From: Halorubrum xinjiangense
GTDB taxonomy: Archaea > Halobacteriota > Halobacteria > Halobacteriales > Haloferacaceae
Length of the DNA stretch: 64,000 bases
NCBI RefSeq assembly: GCF_900102375.1
Contig: NZ_FNBO01000001.1
Coordinates: forward strand, 310,001-374,000
Direction of reading: 5' to 3'
Part shown: in pieces, positions 24,677 through 33,213 of the stretch
Numbering within the stretch: the stretch's first letter is position 1
Layout: the number at the start of each line of letters is the position of its first letter
Position numbers and translations under genes: made by a program
The notes under the pieces: generated by a model
What the model was told of the DNA's origin: nothing
Seen by the model: the letters and a program-made list of their open reading frames with translations, nothing else
The model's database searches: none

Positions 24677-25576
24677 TCACTCGTCGAAGACGCCGGCCGC
24701 GAGCAGCGCGAACGGGCCGATGAAGCCGAGACAGAAGCCGAGCAGGTGGACGTACAGGTTCACGACGCCCCCGCCGCCGACGGGGTCGGACGGGAAGCCG
24801 ACGACCGGGTAGCCGACGACCACCACCGCGCCGACGGCGAGCAGGTCCCCGTAGCCGGGGCGCGCCGCAAGCGATTTCACCCCTGGCCGAACCGACCGCG
24901 GGAACCGCACCCCGCTGCTGGCTGCGTACAGGACCGCGAGGAGCGCGCCGGCGACGACAATCGCGAGCCCCGCCTGTCCGTCGCCCTCGGTCGAGACCGG
25001 CAGGGCCAGGAGCGCGATCCACCCGACGAGCGCGAAGAAGGCCGCGGGCAGCGCGCCGACCGAGGCCGCGGGCGCGAACCGGTCGCGGGCGTAGCAGAAC
25101 CACAGGATCGGGAGCAGGCCGGCGAGCGCCATGTTGACGCCGGAAAAGCCGAAGCCGACCGCGTCCCGCGGGACGGCGAGGTTCAGCGCGGACAGCGCGA
25201 ACGGGAAGGCGAGGAGGAAGGCGACGAGCGCCGTGAAAAAGAGCCGGCGGCGTCCGCTCAGGACCGCGAGCGCGTAGCCGACCCCGGCGAGGAGGCCGTA
25301 CCCGGCGAGGTTCCCGAGGAGGTGGTCCGCGCTCAGGTGGACGTAGTGGGCGGTGAACGCGGACAGCGCGGTCGGATCCGCGTAGGCGAACGCAAGCGAC
25401 CGCCGGGTCGCTTCCGGCAGCGCGAAGACCGCGAGGAGGACCGCCGGCACCGCGAGCAGGACGAGCAGGTCGATCGCGCGGACGCTCGCGAGCAGCTCAC
25501 GGCGGAACGCGCGGTCCGTGCGCCGGTCGGCGGCGTCGGCAGCGCGGTCCCCCGCGTCTGTCGCGGACGGTGTCAC
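24677..25576 (-). CDS. Rhomboid-family intramembrane serine protease
   Basis: 299 aa, with about seven membrane helices. Rhomboid landmarks: TAHYVHLSADHLLGNLAGY (helix-2 H and N), GFGFSGVNMALAG (GxSG catalytic serine, about residue 155) and NLYVHLLGFCLGFIGP (catalytic His in the last helix). It cleaves within or near membrane segments of substrates. An extended disordered N-terminus (about 1-25) is Asp/Arg rich. It sits between the signal peptidase and the DUF1102 genes, so a role in processing the local surface proteins is possible. Confidence 0.88.
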   Translation of the reverse strand: MTPSATDAGDRAADAADRRTDRAFRRELLASVRAIDLLVLLAVPAVLLAVFALPEATRRSLAFAYADPTALSAFTAHYVHLSADHLLGNLAGYGLLAGVGYALAVLSGRRRLFFTALVAFLLAFPFALSALNLAVPRDAVGFGFSGVNMALAGLLPILWFCYARDRFAPAASVGALPAAFFALVGWIALLALPVSTEGDGQAGLAIVVAGALLAVLYAASSGVRFPRSVRPGVKSLAARPGYGDLLAVGAVVVVGYPVVGFPSDPVGGGGVVNLYVHLLGFCLGFIGPFALLAAGVFDE

Positions 25577-25691
25577 GCGCTCGAAAAGGTCGACCAGCGG
25601 TTAAGAGCTGTCGGCGCGCGTCTCGGCGGTGACAGCCGGGGAGCGCCCCACACCAGTCGAGACGAGAGGCCGTCCCGGGAACCGTCGGCCC

Positions 25692-27308
25692 TCACGAGCG
25701 CGGCATCCGGCGGAACAGCGCGAGGGTAGCCACGGCGAGGGCGACCGCACCGAGCAGTCCGCCGAGTTCCACGAAGTCGATCCCGCCGGGCTCCTCGGTC
25801 GGGCCGTCGCCGGCGTCGGATTCGTCCGTCCCGCCGGATTCGTCCGTCCCGCCGGATTCGTCCGTCTCCCCGGCTCCATCCGTCCCGCCGGCTCCGTCCA
25901 TCTCGCCGGCTCCGTCCGCCCCGGCGGAACTCCCCTCGTCGCCGCCCGCGGAGTCGTCAGCCGGGTCCCCGACGAGCAGCGTGCCGACCGGGGTGCCGTC
26001 GACCGCGAGCTCGTACGCGCCGGCGGTCTCGACGGTCGCGTCGAACGCCACCGTCGCCGTCTCGTTGGGCGCGAGCGCGACCGTCTCGTTCGCGATCGGG
26101 TCGCCGTCGGCCGTCAGCGTCACCGCGCGCTCGCCCGCCGCGCCGCCCCCGTTCCGCACGGTCGCCCGGACGGTGGCGTTCTCGCCGGGGTCGATCGCCT
26201 CGGGGGCGAGCGTCGCCTCGATCACGTCGAACCGGGGCTCGCGCGCCGCGACCGCGAACGTCGAGAACTCCGTGGTCCGCGCGCGGAAGTGGACGCGGTC
26301 CTCGGGGAGTCCGAGGATCTCCACGACATCCTCGTCGACGACCTCGACGGGCTTCGCCTCCCAGTCGCCCGCGTCCGTCTGCCGGTAGAGCGTCACGTCG
26401 GCGGGGTCGGTCCCGGTCTCGTTGAGGTGGGCTGGGTCCGCGCTGAACCGGATCGTCATCGCGTCGACCGCGTCGGGCGCGAAGTCGTAGTCGAGCGCGA
26501 GGTACCCGACCGGCCGGGGGCGCGTCGGCGCGGTCAGCGCGCTCCCGTTCGCGACGGGGTCCGGACTCCCCGCTGCGGTGAGTTCGACGCGCTCGTTCCG
26601 GACGCCCTCTAAGTCGATCCCTTCGAGCGTGACATCGTCGCGGTCGAGCTCCATCCCCTCGGCGCGGAACCGGACCTCCTCGCCGCGGTCGACGTCGCTC
26701 GCGACGAATCCGCGGTGGGTCGCGTTCGGGGACGTGACCGTCGTTGTCGCGCCGCCGCCGTCGGTCTGCTGTGTCGACGCGCCCGTTCCCGCCATTTCGT
26801 CGGGCTCCGCGATCTTCGCCTCGATGGAGAACTCGTCGGCGCCCAGTTGCGTCCCGGCGGCCTTCCCACGCGTGTCGAGCGCGAGGCCGATCGTGACCGT
26901 CTCGTTTGGCGCGAGCGTGACGTTGTTCGCCTCGCCCTCGATCGAGTCGCCGTCGGCGACGAAGGTGACGTTCTCGCTCGCGTACTCGATCCACACGTGC
27001 GCGTACTCATCGGCCGTGTACGTGATCGTGAACACGTCGTCGATCGTACCGGTCGAACCGACGTTGACGCCCTCGAAGGAGGGGTCCTTGATATTCGGAT
27101 TCGACGCCGAGACGTCGATCGCGATCTCGTCGTTGTCATTTAAGTAGGCGTACCGCCCGTTCGGGCCGTCGGCCGGTTGGACCGCGAGGTCTCCGTCGGC
27201 GACGGTGTCGGCCGGACCGTCGATCACCGCCGCACCCGTGGCGAACGCGAGCGACCCTGCGGCTACGAGCAGCAGGGCGAGGGTCAGGGTGCGGCGGGTG
27301 GTAGGCAT
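25692..27308 (-). CDS. DUF1102-like secreted protein with C-terminal anchor
   Basis: 538 aa from ATG 27308 (MPTTRRTLTLALLLVAAG, a Sec or Tat-like signal). N-terminal DUF1102-like domain (about 25-165; TYTADEYAHVWIEYASENVT, NNVTLAPNETVTIGLALDTR), a PGF-pre-PGF-like region (about 290-370, VHFRARTTEFSTFAVAA), a CARDB/Ig-like domain (about 375-450, NPGENATVRATVRNGG-like), an Asp/Gly/Thr-rich linker of GGTDESGGTDES repeats, and a final membrane helix (VELGGLLGAVALAVATLALF). It is probably a cell-surface protein spanning the S-layer, and the largest member of the local family. Confidence 0.8.
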   Translation of the reverse strand: MPTTRRTLTLALLLVAAGSLAFATGAAVIDGPADTVADGDLAVQPADGPNGRYAYLNDNDEIAIDVSASNPNIKDPSFEGVNVGSTGTIDDVFTITYTADEYAHVWIEYASENVTFVADGDSIEGEANNVTLAPNETVTIGLALDTRGKAAGTQLGADEFSIEAKIAEPDEMAGTGASTQQTDGGGATTTVTSPNATHRGFVASDVDRGEEVRFRAEGMELDRDDVTLEGIDLEGVRNERVELTAAGSPDPVANGSALTAPTRPRPVGYLALDYDFAPDAVDAMTIRFSADPAHLNETGTDPADVTLYRQTDAGDWEAKPVEVVDEDVVEILGLPEDRVHFRARTTEFSTFAVAAREPRFDVIEATLAPEAIDPGENATVRATVRNGGGAAGERAVTLTADGDPIANETVALAPNETATVAFDATVETAGAYELAVDGTPVGTLLVGDPADDSAGGDEGSSAGADGAGEMDGAGGTDGAGETDESGGTDESGGTDESDAGDGPTEEPGGIDFVELGGLLGAVALAVATLALFRRMPRS

Positions 27309-27405
27309 GGGCAAGTCACCTTTCAAATAATTATTTAAACATGGATAACGGCACTGAGCCGAAAATCAGATTTAGGGAAAAGAAACCCCACAATTTGGAA
27401 GTTTT

Positions 27406-28020
27406 TTATGTATCTGATTTTCTGTGGCTAGGCAGTTCCTTTTCAGTTGCTGTACTCTCCAGAGAGATCTCTCCGGAGATGTCATCATGCGCCTCATCCG
27501 CAGTAACGCGGAATGCTATGTTTATCGGGTTCCCCGGTGTGATGTTTCGAGCCGTTATACCCGCTTCGCTCTGTGAGTTATCAACTGTGAACTGTTTTTT
27601 GTTCTGGCCGGTTGGCTGCCAGCTGAAGAACCATCGCATAGAGGAACTTCCTATGTTGTCCTGATCCCAGCTATAACTGAACTCAACATTTTGAGCCTGC
27701 GAGCCTTTGTTCATCACTTGAATTGTAGGTGTAACGACCTTACTGGAAGGGTTCCAATCGCCGAACTCGTGAGTTGAGCCGGCTTTTACCCCCTCGTCGT
27801 CATCTCCTTCTGCGGCGTCAATGGTTAACCTGCCGTCATCAATTTGGATCGTGTCTCCCGAATAGGGGACCCTCAGCGATAGTAGCGCCTCGTTATCAGG
27901 GACGACTTTGATCGACACTTGCCGTTCAATTCGGGCGGTACTGAAAGCACCAGTTCCCATGGCCGACGCGCCTCCTCCAGTAGCAGCGGCCAAACCGAGT
28001 AGATAGGTTCGGCGCTTCAT
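27406..28020 (-). CDS. Secreted DUF1102/TasA-like subunit 1
   Basis: 204 aa, ATG at 28020. Signal MKRRTYLLGLAAATGGGASA, then the motif GTGAFSTARIER shared with two other proteins of the cluster (GTGALETSASER, GTGAFSSVEAER). The mature part is beta-rich with a DUF1102-type order (SIKVVPDNEALLSL, VVTPTIQVMNKGSQ, NVEFSYSW, NPINIAFRVTADEAHDD). There is no C-terminal anchor; the end is hydrophilic (KELPSHRKSDT). It is probably processed by the adjacent signal peptidase and could be a fibre subunit. Confidence 0.75.
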   Translation of the reverse strand: MKRRTYLLGLAAATGGGASAMGTGAFSTARIERQVSIKVVPDNEALLSLRVPYSGDTIQIDDGRLTIDAAEGDDDEGVKAGSTHEFGDWNPSSKVVTPTIQVMNKGSQAQNVEFSYSWDQDNIGSSSMRWFFSWQPTGQNKKQFTVDNSQSEAGITARNITPGNPINIAFRVTADEAHDDISGEISLESTATEKELPSHRKSDT

Positions 28021-28054
28021 TTGAGGAGGTGTTGGATGTAGCTAGTAGCCTGTA

Positions 28055-28666
28055 TTACGAGTCGGATCCGAGCACATCCGAGAGTTTAGCTTGATTGCCA
28101 CCGGTAGCAGCGTGAATAGTCAGCGTTCCACCGACATTACCCGTCGTACCATCATCTTTTGTCTCAATAGTCATATCGACATCAACTTTGTCAGGCTGGA
28201 CAAGCTTTGGCACGTTAGCCGTATCACTGTAGTCTTCGGCACGTAGAGAAGTTCCACCAGAGATATCATCTGCCTCACTTCCTTCTGCCGTGAGTTCAAT
28301 ATTTTCTAATTCGAAGCCAGTTGCTTCGATAACGACATACAGATCGCCTTGTCCAGCGCCATTCCTAACGCTGAATACCTCTTCAAAAGTGAACGTTGAG
28401 TCGGGGTTGAGCCCCTGAGCATCGCCAGCGATAACCCCAAGGCCAGAGTCACTGTTGAAATCCAGTTCGAGCTGACCATCGCTAGTACCAGAAGCGTACG
28501 TACTGTTCTCTGCCGCAATCTCAACGAAACCAGAACTGTCAGCAGCGACGTTCACATTAACCGTCCGCTCGGATGCGGAGGTCTCAAGAGCCCCCGTACC
28601 TACAGCAGCCGCACTACCCGTAGCCAATGCGCCCAGTCCGGCGATGAACTTGCGTCGGTTTGCCAT
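28055..28666 (-). CDS. Secreted DUF1102/TasA-like subunit 2
   Basis: 203 aa, ATG at 28666. Signal with RRKFIAGLGALATGSAAAV, then GTGALETSASERTVNVNVA, the cluster's shared post-signal motif. A mature beta-sandwich-like domain follows (SGFVEIAAENSTYA, TFEEVFSVRNGAGQGDLYVV, VDVDMTIETKDD). It has no membrane anchor. Strand order and size fit the camelysin/TasA/DUF1102 superfamily. The gap to subunit 1 is 34 bp, so both are probably on one transcript starting in 28667-29102. Confidence 0.75.
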   Translation of the reverse strand: MANRRKFIAGLGALATGSAAAVGTGALETSASERTVNVNVAADSSGFVEIAAENSTYASGTSDGQLELDFNSDSGLGVIAGDAQGLNPDSTFTFEEVFSVRNGAGQGDLYVVIEATGFELENIELTAEGSEADDISGGTSLRAEDYSDTANVPKLVQPDKVDVDMTIETKDDGTTGNVGGTLTIHAATGGNQAKLSDVLGSDS

Positions 28667-29102
28667 TGTTGTTTACCTCGTTGACCGCACACGACCCGCG
28701 AGCCGTCGACGCGAGACATCCCGCGTCACCCGGGGTCGCTCTACTTCACCCATGGGGCCTATCCCATATCGTTATGAATTTCCAGAAACAGTTCCGGGCG
28801 AGACTGAAACCTCGGTCGCCCGGTTCCGCCCCCACCTGAATCCGGGGTGGATCGGTTCAAGCCGATCCTGAGACCGCGTTCAGGCCCGTCCTGAAACGAC
28901 AATCAGGGCTTTTTCGGCGCGGTTATAATTACTATAATATGATAGTAAGGAGTCAAAATTCGTATCTGCGAGGCGTATGACCCCATTTATCGGGTTCTTA
29001 GCCCGTGAAACGCGGGAAATCGCGTTCGAACTGGCTACGCTTTGAACGGCGAGAAAGTTTAGCAGATTATCATAACCACGGGATTTATGTTGGCCGATTC
29101 AT
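28667..29102. promoter_or_regulatory. Divergent control region of the DUF1102 locus
   Basis: 436 bp between the minus-strand DUF1102 genes and the plus-strand HTH gene. It contains an AT-rich core (TTATAATTACTATAATATG near 28922-28940), an inverted repeat TTCAGG-CCCGT-CCTGAA at 28879-28895, and a CCTGA-type repeat series at 28836-28916 (CCTGAATCC, GATCCTGAG, CAATCAGGG). ATTTATG at about 29081-29087 lies 16-22 bp before the HTH start. A shared operator for a locus regulator is plausible. No small gene is evident. Confidence 0.5.
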
Positions 29103-29699
29103 ATGTGTCTGACAGAAATGGCGTCGGCACAGCAGATCGACGGGGGAGGGGCAGAACCGGCGACGGAGGTGTCCGAAGACGAGCTGTTCGACGTGCTGGC
29201 GAACCAGCGGCGACGGTTCGCAGTCCATCTGCTGAAGCGGGAGGAGAAAGAGCGGTTCGAGATCGGCGACATGGCCGAACAGATCGCGGCGTGGGAGAAC
29301 GGGATCGACACGGCCGAGATCACGGGCGACGAGCGCAAGCGCGTGTACACTGCGCTCCAGCAGTCCCACCTGCCGAAGATGGACGACGCGGGCGTCGTCG
29401 ACTTCAACAAGGACCGCGGCGTCGTCGAGCCGACGCCCGCGATCCAGAACGTCGATTTATATATGGACGTCGTCGAGGGGAAGGAGATCCCGTGGAGCAC
29501 CTACTACCTCGGGCTCTCGGGCGTCGCCGTCGCGCTCACCGGCGCGGTGTGGCTCGGCGCGTGGCCGTTCATCCTGCTGCCCGACATGGCGTGGACGGTC
29601 GCCATCGTGGTCGCGTTCGCGTTCTCCGCGATCACGCACAAGTACTACACCGCGGAGATGAAGGTCGGCGAACCGGACGAACCGCCGGAACTGACGTAG
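29103..29699 (+). CDS. DUF7344-type HTH membrane regulator
   Basis: 198 aa from ATG 29103; MASAQQ at 29118 is the alternative start. The N-terminal winged helix (SEDELFDVLANQRRRFAVHL, VYTALQQSHLPKMDDAGVVD) is typical of haloarchaeal DUF7344 regulators, and VVDFNKDRGVVEPT closes the wing. Two membrane helices follow (about 133-150 and 155-178). It is probably a membrane-tethered transcription regulator. Its position between the DUF1102 genes suggests control of that locus. Confidence 0.82.
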   Translation: MCLTEMASAQQIDGGGAEPATEVSEDELFDVLANQRRRFAVHLLKREEKERFEIGDMAEQIAAWENGIDTAEITGDERKRVYTALQQSHLPKMDDAGVVDFNKDRGVVEPTPAIQNVDLYMDVVEGKEIPWSTYYLGLSGVAVALTGAVWLGAWPFILLPDMAWTVAIVVAFAFSAITHKYYTAEMKVGEPDEPPELT

Positions 29700-29802
29700 G
29701 GCGGGCAGTTTCAAGCGGCGCCTGTCAGGGATTCCGGCGCCGCATAACCTTAGGATCCGGACGCGTTGTGTCGAGTGAACGAACCGTGCGACCCCATCGT
29801 AA

Positions 29803-30636
29803 ATGAAACGACGAAACCTCATCCTGCTGCTCGGCGGCGCGAGCTCCGGCGCGATGAGCGTCGGCACCGGCGCGTTCAGCAGCGTCGAGGCCGAGCGCGG
29901 CGTAGAGGTGAACGTCGTGGAGGACGAAAACGCGTATCTGGGGCTGGAAGAAGGATCTGGCGAGGGGTTCGTCCGGATCAAAAACCAGTTCGCTGGAGAC
30001 CTCGGTCTGACCGTGACCGCGGCGCTTCCGTCGAGCGAGGGCGAAGTCGAAATCGAAGCCGAAGAGAACGACGAAATCGAGATCGAAGTCGAATCTGACG
30101 GAGGTGACGAGAAAGACGGCGACGACGATTCTGTCGGCGTGGATATTCCGACAGGTGAGTCCGCCAACGTGATCGCCGAATGCGACGAGGACGGATCGCT
30201 GGATCTCAAACTCACTTTTACAGGCGAAGTCGACGAAACTGGGACGAGCGTGGACAAAACGCGGACGTTCACAGTCGAGTGCGAGGAAGACGACGACGAA
30301 GCCAACGAGGACGTGACGGACAAAGTCGAGAAAGTGAAATTCTTCGGAAGCGCGGAGAAAGTCCGCGTCCTTACGACCGAGAACGACGGCGGCGGCAACG
30401 GGAGCGACGGAACCGTTAGTGCGAAACTGTACTGCGGCGACGAGGGGAATACCGAGAGCGAGAGCTTTGAGACGGTCCATGTGAACGAAGATTTGTGGAT
30501 AGATAATTTCGATGACGACGATCTCGAGGGCCCCATCGCAGGAGTGGAGGTCGAGGGAATCGGCGTCTTCGAGAATCCGGATCCCGGGAGCGGAAATACC
30601 GTTGACGAAGCCCATCCCAGCGACGATTCATCCTAA
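29803..30636 (+). CDS. Secreted DUF1102/TasA-like subunit 3
   Basis: 277 aa, ATG at 29803. Signal MKRRNLILLLGGASSGAMSV, then GTGAFSSVEAERGVEVNVV, the third copy of the cluster motif, and DENAYLGLEEGSGEGFVRI, the classic DUF1102 opening. The domain is interrupted by very acidic stretches (EGEVEIEAEENDEIEIEVES, about 85-105). Two cysteine pairs may form disulfides. No C-terminal anchor. It is opposite in strand to subunits 1 and 2 and may be an alternative or capping subunit. Confidence 0.78.
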   Translation: MKRRNLILLLGGASSGAMSVGTGAFSSVEAERGVEVNVVEDENAYLGLEEGSGEGFVRIKNQFAGDLGLTVTAALPSSEGEVEIEAEENDEIEIEVESDGGDEKDGDDDSVGVDIPTGESANVIAECDEDGSLDLKLTFTGEVDETGTSVDKTRTFTVECEEDDDEANEDVTDKVEKVKFFGSAEKVRVLTTENDGGGNGSDGTVSAKLYCGDEGNTESESFETVHVNEDLWIDNFDDDDLEGPIAGVEVEGIGVFENPDPGSGNTVDEAHPSDDSS

Positions 30637-30706
30637 GTTCCGTATCGCTCTCAAAAAACTGGACTCACTCGAGGACCGATTGCGGACTACTCGATCGACC
30701 TCGCGT

Positions 30707-30982
30707 TCATCTCTCCGCATGTTCCGTATCGAAATCCGCTGCCTCGTCGAGTTCCGCTCGCGCGAACTCCCGGATCCGCTTTGTGTCCTCGGCGCTCACG
30801 TCGACCGCCTGCGCGCTCTCGATCTGTCCGTTCACGACCGCGTTCTGCTGTGGGCCCCACACCTCCGGCGGCTGTGCTTTGATGTACTCGGCCCACCGGA
30901 TCACCTGCTCGTAACGGGGCGGTCGCTCGGGACCGTCGTCAGCTCCGGCCGAGCCCTTCTCAGGCGTTCGTGAGTCGCTCAT
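30707..30982 (-). CDS. Small protein coupled to a nucleotidyltransferase-like gene
   Basis: 91 aa, ATG at 30982, overlapping the end of the upstream gene by 23 bp. Helical: RYEQVIRWAEYIKAQPPEVW, QQNAVVNGQIESAQAVDVSA, ending TKRIREFARAELDEAADFD. No membrane segment. The overlap and size resemble the second gene of a toxin-antitoxin pair. Function unknown. Confidence 0.6.
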   Translation of the reverse strand: MSDSRTPEKGSAGADDGPERPPRYEQVIRWAEYIKAQPPEVWGPQQNAVVNGQIESAQAVDVSAEDTKRIREFARAELDEAADFDTEHAER

Positions 30983-31562
30983 AGCGGTCCTCGACGTCGA
31001 GTCGTTCGACCCACGTTTCGAGCCGGTCCCGGGAAAGCGTTTCTCCGAAGAGGGTGTAGAGGTGCGCGGCGTCTTCGAGGTCGGTTCGACCGCCGAGCGA
31101 GAGCTTGTACGCGATCTGGAGTTCCAGCGGTCCGATGGGAACCGTGCGGTCGCCGACGTGCGCGTCCACGGCGTTCGCGAGGGACGCGTCGTCGAACTCG
31201 TCGCTCGGGAACTTCACCTCGAGGTGCGGCGTCATCTCGCCATCCGGAGCGACCCAGATATTCGTCCCTTTAGAGAGGTTACCGTACATCTCGGAGAGCG
31301 GCATCGCGGGGCCCCAGTATCCCTCCTGTTCCAGTTCGGCGACGAGTTTGTCGATCCGCTCGGCGGGACAGCGCTCGATGAACACGTCGATGTCCTCGGT
31401 CGACCGCGATCGGCCGGCGAGGATCGCGACGTAGCCGGCGACAAAGACGTGGTCGATATCGAGTCGAGAGAGAATCTCGGAGAAGCCGACCGCAAGTTCG
31501 TCGAGCCGGTTGGGCTCGCGGTCGACGACGAGTCCACGATCGGTGAGTTCGACACCGGTCAT
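30960..31562 (-). CDS. DUF6036-type nucleotidyltransferase-like protein
   Basis: 200 aa from ATG 31562 (18 bp of alternative start upstream). VFVAGYVAILAGRSRSTEDI followed by DVFIER gives the GS/G-type turn plus DxD-like Asp pair (EDIDVF) of the MNT/AbiEii nucleotidyltransferase fold, as in DUF6036. Later segments include HLEVKFPSDEFDDASLANAV and PIGPLELQIAYKLSLGGRTD with DLEDAAHLYTLF, typical of that family's C-terminal helices. With the overlapping 91-aa gene it forms a compact two-gene unit. Toxin or antitoxin role is inferred only from layout. Confidence 0.75.
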   Translation of the reverse strand: MTGVELTDRGLVVDREPNRLDELAVGFSEILSRLDIDHVFVAGYVAILAGRSRSTEDIDVFIERCPAERIDKLVAELEQEGYWGPAMPLSEMYGNLSKGTNIWVAPDGEMTPHLEVKFPSDEFDDASLANAVDAHVGDRTVPIGPLELQIAYKLSLGGRTDLEDAAHLYTLFGETLSRDRLETWVERLDVEDRYERLTNA

Positions 31563-31684
31563 ACGTGTCGGTTCACGCACCGTCTAATAAATCTCCCCGA
31601 GAACGAGCCGACGGGAGATCGCATTCGTCGCTTCTGCTGTTCCGTTCAGGTGGCCTTATGTATCCCCCGGCCGGATCCGCGAGC

Positions 31685-31834
31685 ATGGACGACCACTCGC
31701 ACGAGCCCGACCCGGACGCACGCGTGACCGCCCCGATGCAGGAGTTCGGGAGCCGCGAGGTCGGCATCGGCGCGGCCGTCACGCTCGTCGGCCTACTGAT
31801 CGCGTACGCGGTGCCGTTCCTCGCGACCTTCTGA
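31685..31834 (+). CDS. Small single-helix membrane protein
   Basis: 49 aa from ATG 31685. A His/Asp/Pro-rich soluble N-terminus (MDDHSHEPDPDARVTAPMQE) is followed by FGSREVGIGAAVTLV and a membrane helix ending AYAVPFLATF. TTATGTATCC at 31655-31664, about 25 bp upstream, fits a leaderless promoter. It matches haloarchaeal single-helix proteins (DUF7550-like, from memory). Function unknown. Confidence 0.72.
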   Translation: MDDHSHEPDPDARVTAPMQEFGSREVGIGAAVTLVGLLIAYAVPFLATF

Positions 31835-31888
31835 GCGCCGTCGCTCGTCGTATTTTATCCGACTCACGACCCGCCAGTAGCGGCTCGC

Positions 31889-33076
31889 TTACCGCGGGTA
31901 CCAGGCGAGCGGGTGGTCCGCGGTGAGCTCTAAGGTGACGGGCTCGTCGAGGTCGAACTCCTCGACGTGGTTGTGCAGGCAGTGGACCGCCTCGCCGGAG
32001 TCGAGCTCGACCCGGTAGACGAACGAGGGGCCGACGTACTGCCGCGAGGTGACGACGCCGTCGGCGAGCTCGCTGGCCGCGGGCGTCGCGCGGAGGTCAT
32101 CGGGGCGCACCAGAACGTCGACGGGCGCGCCGTCGTAAACGGTGTCGTACCCCTCCAGCGTTACGGCGTCGAAGCGGCCGATCCCGGTCTTGACCTTCCC
32201 GTCGCGGAGCTCGCCTTCGAGGAACGACGCCCGGCCGAGGAAGGAGGCGACGAACTTCGACTCGGGGCGCTCGAAGACGGACTCGGGGCGGCCGACCTGC
32301 TCGATCTGCCCGTCGTTCATCACGGCGACGCGGTCGGAGATCGAGAGCGCCTCCTCCTGGTCGTGGGTGACCGAGACCGCGGTGACGCCCGCCTTCTTCA
32401 GGATGCGGCGCACCTCCTCGCGCATCTCCACGCGGAGGCGCACGTCGAGGTTCGAGAACGGCTCGTCTAAGAGGAGCACCTCGGGTTCCGGCGCGAGCGA
32501 GCGCGCGAGCGCGACTCGCTGCTTCTGTCCGCCGGAGAGCTGGTCGGGCGTCTTCTCGCCGTGGTCGACCATCTCGACCAGTTCGAGCAGCTCGTCGACG
32601 CGCGCCTCGCTCTCGTCGGCGTCGGCGTCGGTCAGCCCGAACGCGATGTTCTCCCGGACGGTCAGGTGGGGGAATAAGGCGAAGTTCTGGAAGACGATCC
32701 CCACGTCGCGCCGCTCCGGCGGGACGAACGACCCGTCGCCGGCGACGACCTCGTCGCCGAGGGTTATCTCCCCCTCTGTCGGCTCCTCGAGGCCCGCGAT
32801 GGTGCGGAGCGTCGTCGTCTTGCCGCACCCGGAGGGGCCGAGGAACGTCAGCAGCTCACCGGAGTGGACGTCGAGCGACACGTCGTCGACGGCGGTCTCG
32901 GGGCCGAACGCCTTCGTGACGTCCGACAGCGATAAGACGGGGTCCGCGGCGGCGCTCGACTCCTCGTCGGAGGCGGCGCTCGCTCGGCCGTCGACCGCGG
33001 AGTCGTCCGACCCCGCGGCCGTCGCGTCGTCCGACTCGACCGAGCGCGTCGTGCCGACTGGTTCCGTAGATGCCAT
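31889..33076 (-). CDS. ABC transporter ATPase (PotA/FbpC type)
   Basis: 395 aa from ATG 33076. A disordered Ser/Ala/Asp leader (about 1-45) precedes the ATPase: LGPSGCGKTTTLRTIAG (Walker A), VFQNFALFPHLTV (Q loop), LSGGQKQRVALARSLA (signature), EVLLLDEPFSNLD (Walker B) and SVTHDQEEAL (H loop). The C-terminal TOBE-like region (about 285-395) suggests import of iron, spermidine, sulfate or similar. Its permease and binding protein are not adjacent in this window, which is unusual for this class. Confidence 0.9.
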   Translation of the reverse strand: MASTEPVGTTRSVESDDATAAGSDDSAVDGRASAASDEESSAAADPVLSLSDVTKAFGPETAVDDVSLDVHSGELLTFLGPSGCGKTTTLRTIAGLEEPTEGEITLGDEVVAGDGSFVPPERRDVGIVFQNFALFPHLTVRENIAFGLTDADADESEARVDELLELVEMVDHGEKTPDQLSGGQKQRVALARSLAPEPEVLLLDEPFSNLDVRLRVEMREEVRRILKKAGVTAVSVTHDQEEALSISDRVAVMNDGQIEQVGRPESVFERPESKFVASFLGRASFLEGELRDGKVKTGIGRFDAVTLEGYDTVYDGAPVDVLVRPDDLRATPAASELADGVVTSRQYVGPSFVYRVELDSGEAVHCLHNHVEEFDLDEPVTLELTADHPLAWYPR

Positions 33077-33213
33077 CGATGAGGGCGGGCGCCGAGTCGA
33101 CCGGCGTCCCGCGGTTGCCGCCACATACTTTAGGAGTACCTAAAAGCGTATCGCTCGCTCTCGCGGCGTCGAAATCGCCCGGAGGAGTCGTCGAACCGCC
33201 GCGTCGCGAGCGC

